Positions 1 through 4,444 of a stretch of DNA of 5,214 bases are shown here, one piece after another (the first letter of the stretch is position 1; the number at the start of each line of letters is the position of its first letter). The notes under the pieces are model-generated. The model was not told the DNA's origin and ran no database searches. It saw nothing but the letters and a program-made list of their open reading frames with translations. The stretch comes from Ruminococcaceae bacterium UBA945 (GTDB taxonomy: Bacteria > Bacillota > Clostridia > Oscillospirales > Acutalibacteraceae), in contig DBCZ01000096.1 of NCBI GenBank assembly GCA_002293315.1, positions 11,404 through 16,617 on the forward strand, in the 5' to 3' direction. The position numbers and the translations under genes were made by a program.

Positions 1-240
1 TCCATTACGACAAATCTTGAAAAGAACACATCATACCTTCGTAGATTTTCAGGATGTCCTATCATAAAATACACGAAATTTCGGGACGGAGCGCCGGGGT
101 CGTCGCTCCCTACAAAGAAATGCTTTCAATGCTCTAAATTCCTGTGGCGCAGAGAATAGCAAAAATCTTTCTTCCAAACTCATCTTCTGCGCACGTTTTT
201 GTGAAACTTCGTTCCAAGCCATATTTTAAGCTGCCCTGAG
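1..240. other. Intergenic region with no supported gene
   Basis: I see no convincing gene here. The longest notable frame is a 57-codon minus-strand ORF (222 down to 49) without a good ribosome binding site; its C-terminal half is a translation of the GC-rich hairpin at 88-109, so it is not called. The stretch holds a perfect 10-base palindrome (CGAAATTTCG, 74-83) and that hairpin. It could be degraded coding DNA, dispersed repeat DNA or both; the window alone does not decide. Confidence 0.6.
74..110. repeat. Palindromic GC-rich hairpin element, probably a dispersed repeat
   Basis: Two adjacent palindromes are visible. CGAAATTTCG at 74-83 is perfect. GGAGCG at 88-93 pairs with CGCTCC at 104-109 around a ten-base loop. 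Read on the minus strand, the unit begins GTAGGGAGCGACGACC. From memory, GTAGGG-led GC hairpins of this sort recur between genes in many Oscillospirales genomes, but only one copy is in the window, so dispersal is an inference. There is no T-tract on either side, so it is not a standard intrinsic terminator. Confidence 0.4.
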
Positions 241-354
241 CCCTCTTTTATAAAGAGGGTTACGCGAAGCGTCGGGTGTTGTCCTTAATTGTCCACTTCG
301 TGTGTCGCTACGCCGCTGGCCAACGGCTCACTATCAATTTTCAATTGTCAATTG
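241..354. repeat. Hairpin-rich repeat-like block ending in tandem heptamers
   Basis: This block contains several short palindromes in close order. CCCTCTTT (241-248) pairs with AAAGAGGG (252-259) around a three-base loop. ACGC (262-265) pairs with GCGT (269-272) around GAA. GCCG (312-315) can pair with CGGC (324-327). It ends in three heptamers, TCAATTT-TCAATTG-TCAATTG. The composition differs from the neighbouring genes and the block ends abruptly at a promoter. It resembles the noncoding repeat units scattered through clostridial genomes. I see no transposase and no matched terminal inverted repeats, so calling it a mobile element would go beyond the evidence. Confidence 0.4.
334..354. repeat. 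Three tandem heptamers (TCAATTK)
   Basis: The copies are TCAATTT at 334-340, TCAATTG at 341-347 and TCAATTG at 348-354. The last two are identical and each contains the palindrome CAATTG. The junction between them spells TTGTCA, which is used as the -35 box of the promoter at 345-373. Short perfect tandem units can vary in copy number by slippage. Confidence 0.75.
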
Positions 355-373
355 CACTTACCTGTGCTATAAT
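345..373 (+). promoter_or_regulatory. Sigma-A promoter with extended -10, upstream of the membrane protein gene
   Basis: TTGTCA at 345-350 (5 of 6 to consensus) and TATAAT at 368-373 (6 of 6) are separated by exactly 17 bases. TG at 365-366 makes an extended -10 (TGCTATAAT). The predicted start of transcription is near 380, giving a leader of about 30 bases before the ATG at 411. It is the best promoter match in the window, and its -35 lies inside the heptamer array. Its position is the main argument against starting the downstream protein at 276. Confidence 0.8.
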
Positions 374-410
374 AACTTCAAATATTTCTAAAATTTGGGC
401 GGGTTTGAGA

Positions 411-1313
411 ATGAACGTTGGAAGAGCGGTTAAGATTACATGCGTCGGCGTTGCCGGCGGAATTATTCTGCGTGTTGTAAACATGCTCTATTCCTTTGAC
501 TATAAAACCGGCTTCTATACAGACAGCGGCATGTTCGCCTGGCTTATCATGGCGTTCGTGGCGCTGGTTTCTCTTTTATGCGTGATCATGGTGTTTAAGG
601 ACAGAGGTTCGCTTCGGGGAATCGGCGAAAACAGAAGCGTGCCCGTCGGGATTATCACATTGCTTTCGGCCGCGGCGCTTCTCGGTGCGGGCTTCCTGCA
701 GGGGCAGGAGCATCTTCGCCTGATTTCACAGGGCTATATCGGTATGCAATTCCCGATGAGCAGTGATCTTCATCTGATCCTCTGCATCACTATGGTAATC
801 TTTGGCATTTTACAGATTTTCACAGCCTTTGTGTTCTTCAGAGGAAAGAATTTCTTCACACACGCCAGGCTTCTGTATCTTCTCGCCACACTCTGGGCAG
901 CAGTCTATATGATTTTCGTGTTTGTGTATTTCACGAATTCCTCTGCGATGCTCGAAAATATCTACGCCTTGGCGGGAGCGGGCGGAATTCTGATTTCGCT
1001 TTTCTACCTCGCGAAGCTGCTTTCCGGCGTCGGCAAGGAGAGAAGCGCCAAGATTTTCTACGTCGTCGCAATCCCTACGGTTATCCTGAATATGACGTAT
1101 TCCGTTTCAAACATAGTGCTTTCATTTTTAGGCAACACCTATCTTGACCTCGGCGAGCCGCCTGTTATGCTGCAATACATCGTCGCCTCCGTCTCTCTGT
1201 TCATTCTTGCGCTGCTTTTCACGTTCAGAAAATATGCCGCAAAGCAGAATAATGATGGTGCGGACAAGCGCGGCAGGGACACAGCCCAAATTAAAAAGAT
1301 AAGAAACATGTAG
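411..1313 (+). CDS. Multi-pass membrane protein of unknown function (8 predicted TM helices)
   Basis: I do not recognise a named family. From the ATG at 411 the protein has 300 residues. Hydrophobic segments are seen at about 7-27, 42-62, 78-96, 120-143, 152-174, 182-204, 214-240 and 251-272. Basic loops (KDRGSLRG near 63-70, RGKNFF near 144-149, GKERSAK near 208-214) and the lysine/arginine-rich tail put both ends in the cytoplasm by the positive-inside rule. The first outer loop (about 28-41) has an aromatic, acidic stretch, FDYKTGFYTDSG. No catalytic motif, ATP-binding site or signal peptide is apparent. The frame is open back to a GTG at 276, but that extra 45-residue stretch overlaps the promoter and repeat-like DNA. 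A modest GGGCGGG at 397-403 is the ribosome binding candidate; TTG at 405 is a less likely alternative start. There is no terminator before gap, so some read-through is possible. Confidence 0.75.
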   Translation: MNVGRAVKITCVGVAGGIILRVVNMLYSFDYKTGFYTDSGMFAWLIMAFVALVSLLCVIMVFKDRGSLRGIGENRSVPVGIITLLSAAALLGAGFLQGQEHLRLISQGYIGMQFPMSSDLHLILCITMVIFGILQIFTAFVFFRGKNFFTHARLLYLLATLWAAVYMIFVFVYFTNSSAMLENIYALAGAGGILISLFYLAKLLSGVGKERSAKIFYVVAIPTVILNMTYSVSNIVLSFLGNTYLDLGEPPVMLQYIVASVSLFILALLFTFRKYAAKQNNDGADKRGRDTAQIKKIRNM

Positions 1314-1357
1314 ATTGTCGCCCGGCAAAAATATTTCGTTATTTTTCTGTCAAACTC

Positions 1358-1386
1358 TTGTATTATCAGCAAAAAAGGGGTAAAAT
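1358..1386 (+). promoter_or_regulatory. Candidate sigma-A promoter for gap
   Basis: TTGTAT at 1358-1363 (3 of 6) and TAAAAT at 1381-1386 (5 of 6) are 17 bases apart in an AT-rich stretch, which would place the transcription start near 1393. The -35 is weak, and TATTAT at 1361-1366 is another possible -10 without a good partner. A strong promoter is expected for a glycolytic gene, so the true element may use features I cannot judge, such as an upstream A/T element. Confidence 0.4.
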
Positions 1387-1411
1387 AATACAGGAAAAAA
1401 TAAATTAACTC

Positions 1412-1417
1412 AGGAGG
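1412..1417 (+). promoter_or_regulatory. Ribosome binding site of gap
   Basis: A perfect AGGAGG lies seven bases before the ATG at 1425. It fixes the start of GAPDH and fits a highly translated gene. Confidence 0.9.
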
Positions 1418-1424
1418 CTTATTT

Positions 1425-2438
1425 ATGTCAGTGAAAGTTGCAATCAACGGTTTTGGCCGTATTGGCCGTCTCGCATTCAGGCAAATGTTTGGCGCGGAGG
1501 GTTATGACGTCGTCGCGATTAACGATCTCACAAGCCCGAAGATGCTTGCTCATCTCTTGAAGTATGATTCCGCACAGGGCAAATATAAGCTCGCCGATAA
1601 GGTCACTGCCGGTGACGATTCCATCACCGTAGACGGCAAGACCATCAAAATCTACGCGGAAGCTGACGCAAGCAAGCTCCCCTGGGGTAGCGTGGGCGTT
1701 GACGTTGTTCTCGAATGCACGGGCTTCTACACCTCAAAGGCGAAGTCTGAAGCCCACATCACGGCGGGCGCAAAGAAGGTTGTTATCTCCGCTCCGGCAG
1801 GAAATGACCTCCCGACGGTTGTTTTCGGCGTGAACGAGAACATTCTCAAGGCTTCTGACACGGTCATCTCCGCCGCTTCATGCACAACCAACTGCCTCGC
1901 CCCGATGGCAGATACACTTCATAAATATGCTCCTATCCAGAGCGGTATCATGACGACGGTTCACGCCTATACAGGCGACCAAATGGTTCTCGACGGCCCG
2001 CACAGAGGCGGTGACCTCAGAAGAGCCAGAGCTGCTGCCGTCAATATCGTTCCTAACTCAACAGGCGCCGCAAAGGCAATCGGCCTTGTTATCCCTGACC
2101 TCAACGGCAAGCTCATCGGCTCTGCACAGCGCGTGCCGGTTCCGACGGGCTCAACCACCATCCTCGTCGCGGTTGTTAAGAAGGCGGGCGTCACGGTTGA
2201 CGGCATCAATGCCGCAATGAAGGCCGCCGCTTCCGATTCATACGGATATACCGAAGACCCGCTTGTTTCAAGCGACATAGTCGGCGAAACACACGGCTCT
2301 ATCTTTGATTCAACCCAGACGATGGTTATCCCGATTGCCGACGACCTCTTCCAGGTTCAGGTCGTGTCATGGTATGATAACGAGAACAGCTACACAAGCC
2401 AGATGGTTCGCACAATCAAGTATTTTGCGGAGCTGTAA
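1425..2438 (+). CDS. gap: Glyceraldehyde-3-phosphate dehydrogenase, NAD-dependent, type I
   Basis: This cytoplasmic glycolytic enzyme converts glyceraldehyde 3-phosphate, NAD+ and phosphate to 1,3-bisphosphoglycerate and NADH, normally as a homotetramer. The 337-residue length is normal for the family. The Rossmann motif NGFGRIGR is at 8-15, with Asp34 at the position that selects NAD over NADP. The active-site signature SCTTNCLAP is at 151-159, with catalytic Cys152 and partner His179. Arg235 in QRVPVPTGS is the expected phosphate-binding arginine. The substrate-binding segment GPHRGGDLRRARAA (from 190) is intact. The C-terminal signature reads WYDNENSY, where many bacterial enzymes have WYDNEWGY; streptococcal-type enzymes also vary here (from memory, NEMSY), so this is a lineage trait, not damage. 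It has its own ribosome binding site and terminator and is not next to pgk or tpiA in this window. Confidence 0.98.
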   Translation: MSVKVAINGFGRIGRLAFRQMFGAEGYDVVAINDLTSPKMLAHLLKYDSAQGKYKLADKVTAGDDSITVDGKTIKIYAEADASKLPWGSVGVDVVLECTGFYTSKAKSEAHITAGAKKVVISAPAGNDLPTVVFGVNENILKASDTVISAASCTTNCLAPMADTLHKYAPIQSGIMTTVHAYTGDQMVLDGPHRGGDLRRARAAAVNIVPNSTGAAKAIGLVIPDLNGKLIGSAQRVPVPTGSTTILVAVVKKAGVTVDGINAAMKAAASDSYGYTEDPLVSSDIVGETHGSIFDSTQTMVIPIADDLFQVQVVSWYDNENSYTSQMVRTIKYFAEL

Positions 2439-2493
2439 TTTTCTGGTTACTTGTAATAGGTAAAACTTGCGGTTTTATTCAGCTTGAGGTTAA

Positions 2494-2527
2494 AGGGTCA
2501 CGGTGCTTATTCCGTGACCCTGTTTTT
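2494..2527 (+). terminator. Rho-independent terminator after gap
   Basis: GGGTCACGG at 2495-2503 pairs perfectly with CCGTGACCC at 2512-2520 around an eight-base loop, and A2494-T2521 can add a tenth pair. The downstream tract is TGTTTTTATT. A smaller stem (TAAAAC 2461-2466 with GTTTTA 2472-2477) precedes it. It ends about 12 bases before the Shine-Dalgarno sequence of the next gene, so it also forms part of that gene's upstream region. Confidence 0.9.
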
Positions 2528-2549
2528 ATTATAGGAAAAGGTGAATTTA

Positions 2550-3089
2550 ATGGAATTATCAACGGAAAGATTGTTTTTAAGACGTTTTGAGCCCGAGGAT
2601 TGGCAGGATTTATACGAATATCTCTCCAACCCCGAAGTTGTTAAGTTTGAGCCTTATGATGCCCAGACCGAAGAAGAATGCAGAAAAGCCGCCGAGGAGC
2701 GCGCAAAAACGAAAGACTTCTGGGCGGTGTGCCTTAACGAAAGCGGAAAGCTGATTGGTAACATCTATTTCGCGAAGCAGCAGCCCGATGAATTCGAGAC
2801 ATATGAAATCGGCTATGTGTTTAACCCTGCCTTCGGCGGCAAAGGCTATGCTACCGAAGCAGCGGGCGGAGTTCTTGATTACGCGTTCAATAAGCTCGGC
2901 GCTCACAGGATTATGGCAATGTGCAACCCGGAGAACCCAGCTTCATGGCGGCTCTTGGAGCGGCTTCATATGAGGCGCGAGGCGCATTTCATAAGAAACG
3001 CATTCTTCCGCCGAGACGAAAGCTGCAATCCGCTGTGGTTTGACACATATCAATATGCCATATTAAAGGAGGAGTACTATGGAGTATAA
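2550..3089 (+). CDS. GNAT family N-acetyltransferase, RimJ/RimL type
   Basis: Members of this family transfer acetyl from acetyl-CoA to protein N-termini or small amines; the substrate here cannot be told from sequence. The 179-residue protein opens with MELSTERLFLRRFEPEDW, the typical RimJ/RimL start (T-E-R-L-x-L-R). Strand-forming KLIGNIYF is at about 67-74 and EIGYVFNP at 86-93. The acetyl-CoA loop GGKGYATEA is at 96-104; the usual Q/R at its first position is glycine. Helix LDYAFNKLGAHRIMAMCNPENPAS-type motif B follows at about 109-132, and a WFDTYQYAIL C-terminus is typical of the family. The frame is open to GTG 2541, but AGGTGA at 2539-2544 is a better ribosome binding site for ATG 2550. 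Its last 11 bases overlap the next gene. No separate promoter is apparent, so it may rely on read-through from gap. Confidence 0.88.
   Translation: MELSTERLFLRRFEPEDWQDLYEYLSNPEVVKFEPYDAQTEEECRKAAEERAKTKDFWAVCLNESGKLIGNIYFAKQQPDEFETYEIGYVFNPAFGGKGYATEAAGGVLDYAFNKLGAHRIMAMCNPENPASWRLLERLHMRREAHFIRNAFFRRDESCNPLWFDTYQYAILKEEYYGV
3065..3072 (+). promoter_or_regulatory. Internal ribosome binding site for the second acetyltransferase
   Basis: AAAGGAGG lies inside the final codons of the upstream acetyltransferase gene, six bases before the ATG at 3079. It supports that start, and the overlapping arrangement suggests coupled translation. Confidence 0.85.
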
Positions 3090-3537
3090 AATTATCAATG
3101 TGAGGGATTGTCCCGGGCTGGCAGACCGCGCCGCAGATTATTTTTCATCGAAGTGGCCTGTTCCCAGAGAGACTTACTGCGAGAGCATATCAGATTCACT
3201 TACGACAGCAAAACCTTTGCCCCGCTGGTATCTCATGATGAAGAATGACGAAATCATCGGCTCGTTCGGTCTGATTCAGAATGACTTCATTGACCGCACA
3301 GATTTATTCCCGTGGATATGCGCGGTCTACATTGAAGAAAGCGAGCGCGGCAAAGCGCTCGGCTCAAAACTGCTTGAGCGCGCCGTAATCGAGGCCGCAC
3401 TTCTCGGCTTTGAGCATGTCTATCTCGTGACCGACCACGTGGGGTACTATGAAAAATACGGCTTTGATTTCATCGGCATGGGCAACTGCGATGACGGCAG
3501 TAAGGGAAGAATCTACCACAGCAACACAACGGCATAA
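3079..3537 (+). CDS. GNAT family N-acetyltransferase
   Basis: This is a compact 152-residue single-domain GNAT, a normal length. Strands DEIIGSFGLIQND (57-69) and PWICAVYIEE (78-87) lead into the acetyl-CoA pyrophosphate loop, RGKALG at 90-95. That fits R-x-x-G-x-G except that alanine (93) replaces the first glycine. Helix LLERAVIEAALLGF follows, then motif B, HVYLVTDHVGYYEKYGF (113-129), with the Tyr-Tyr-Glu-Lys-Tyr-Gly-Phe pattern in which a tyrosine usually acts as general acid. The protein ends in RIYHSN, as short GNATs commonly do. It belongs to a different GNAT subgroup from its neighbour, so the pair is not a recent tandem duplication. The substrate is unknown. The two genes overlap by 11 bases and probably form a two-gene unit; no clear terminator follows. 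Confidence 0.85.
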   Translation: MEYKIINVRDCPGLADRAADYFSSKWPVPRETYCESISDSLTTAKPLPRWYLMMKNDEIIGSFGLIQNDFIDRTDLFPWICAVYIEESERGKALGSKLLERAVIEAALLGFEHVYLVTDHVGYYEKYGFDFIGMGNCDDGSKGRIYHSNTTA

Positions 3538-3554
3538 TGCACGGGAACATTTGT

Positions 3555-3583
3555 TTGATTTTCTCAAAGGCTTATGCTATACT
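3555..3583 (+). promoter_or_regulatory. Sigma-A promoter with extended -10 for the transporter-glycosylase unit
   Basis: TTGATT at 3555-3560 (4 of 6) and TATACT at 3578-3583 (5 of 6) are 17 bases apart, and TG at 3575-3576 gives an extended -10. Transcription would start near 3590, leaving a leader of about 40 bases. An imperfect stem (TAAGCG 3596-3601 with CGCGTTA 3606-3612, one bulge) lies at the start of that leader. No metal-regulator operator is recognisable. Confidence 0.7.
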
Positions 3584-3631
3584 GTTCTAAATTGATAAGC
3601 GAAAGCGCGTTAGCTGATTGTTGAGGGTTAT

Positions 3632-4426
3632 ATGGAGAAAACTGTTCTGTTCATCAAAAAAATGGATTGCCCCTCTGAAGAGCAAATGATACGAATGAGG
3701 CTGGCGGATAACTCCGCTGTCATGGAGCTGAACTTCGATTTGGGAAACCTGCAGCTCACTATTCTGCATTCCGGTGAGCTTGACAGCATAAAACGGGCTA
3801 TTGACTCCCTGAACTTAGATGCTACAATAGTTGAGACCTCTTCATACACAGACGAAAACTTGGCAGATAACGGCAGTGCCGATAAAAGGCTGCTGTGGAC
3901 AGTGCTTATCATAAATTTCAGCGTATTTGCTGTTGAGGTAATTGCAGGGATAATCGCACATTCTATGGGGCTTGTGGCAGATTCGCTTGACGAGCTTGCC
4001 GATGCCTTTGTGTATGCACTGAGTATTTACGCCGTTACCGGCACGATGCTTTCCAAAAAGCGCATCGCACGTGCAAGCGGCGTGCTTCAGCTTTTGCTTG
4101 CCGCATGGGGCTTCTTGGAAATTGTGCGGCGCTTCATCGGAAATGAGCCCTCCCCTAATTTTATCGTTATGATTGCCCTTTCATGCGTTGCCCTTGCCGG
4201 CAATGCGGTGTCGCTATACCTCCTGCGGAAATCTAAAACTCAGGAGGTTCACATCAAAGCTACGCAGATTTTCACTTCAAACGATGTGTTCGTCAATATA
4301 GGCGTGATTATCGCCGCTGTTTTGGTGGCCGTGACACAGAGCAGGATTCCCGACCTTATTGTCGGCGCAGTTGTCCTTTTAATCGTGCTGCGTGGCGCAT
4401 TGAGAATTTTCAAATTATCAAAATAG
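3632..4426 (+). CDS. HMA-CDF fusion: cation-efflux-like transporter lacking the C-terminal domain
   Basis: This is a probable inner-membrane metal-ion transporter; the ion is unknown. Residues 1-68 have the beta-alpha-beta-beta-alpha-beta order of a heavy-metal-associated (HMA) domain, with MDCPSEEQ at 11-18 where MxCxxC is usual, so only Cys13 remains and Glu16 takes the second position. A linker (69-86) leads to six helices at about 88-108, 113-136, 148-167, 177-198, 216-236 and 239-259, the layout of cation diffusion facilitators. In helix 2, ADSLDELAD (116-124) gives D120-x3-D124, matching Asp45/Asp49 of E. coli YiiP. In helix 5, ATQIFTSND (210-218) keeps Asp218 (YiiP Asp157), but Phe214 sits where His153 would be. 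The protein stops right after helix 6, so the usual cytoplasmic dimer domain is absent. From memory it resembles a family called 'cation transporter' in Bacteroidota, hinting at transfer between phyla. Translation uses GAGGG at 3623-3627, close to the ATG. Confidence 0.82.
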   Translation: MEKTVLFIKKMDCPSEEQMIRMRLADNSAVMELNFDLGNLQLTILHSGELDSIKRAIDSLNLDATIVETSSYTDENLADNGSADKRLLWTVLIINFSVFAVEVIAGIIAHSMGLVADSLDELADAFVYALSIYAVTGTMLSKKRIARASGVLQLLLAAWGFLEIVRRFIGNEPSPNFIVMIALSCVALAGNAVSLYLLRKSKTQEVHIKATQIFTSNDVFVNIGVIIAAVLVAVTQSRIPDLIVGAVVLLIVLRGALRIFKLSK

Positions 4427-4444
4427 AATTCATTGGAGCGGCAT

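Noticed and set aside
88..109. GC-rich hairpin considered as an intrinsic terminator
   Set aside because: The six-pair stem has a ten-base loop and no run of T on either strand directly after it.
241..354. Hairpin block considered as a CRISPR array, riboswitch or insertion sequence
   Set aside because: There are no regularly spaced direct repeats with unique spacers, no recognisable riboswitch core and no transposase. The block lies upstream of the promoter, so it is not in the leader of the downstream gene.
1139..1447. 102-codon minus-strand ORF across the end of the membrane protein gene and the gap leader
   Set aside because: It is antisense to a well-supported gene, covers the gap promoter and ribosome binding site, and its hydrophobicity comes from complementing AT-rich DNA. 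There is no usable start signal.
1967..2278. Long minus-strand ORF inside gap
   Set aside because: It lies entirely within an intact GAPDH reading frame, where strong codon bias commonly leaves the opposite strand open.
2461..2477. Short TAAAAC/GTTTTA stem after gap considered as a first terminator
   Set aside because: It is only six mostly A-T pairs and lacks a T-tract; the strong terminator at 2494-2527 accounts for termination.
3596..3612. Small bulged stem in the leader of the transporter gene considered as a metal-sensing element
   Set aside because: It has six pairs with a bulge and resembles no known riboswitch; such stems are common by chance.
3628..3912. Minus-strand ORF over the start of the transporter gene
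   Set aside because: It overlaps the HMA-domain coding sequence, has no ribosome binding site, and its composition is a shadow of the sense gene.
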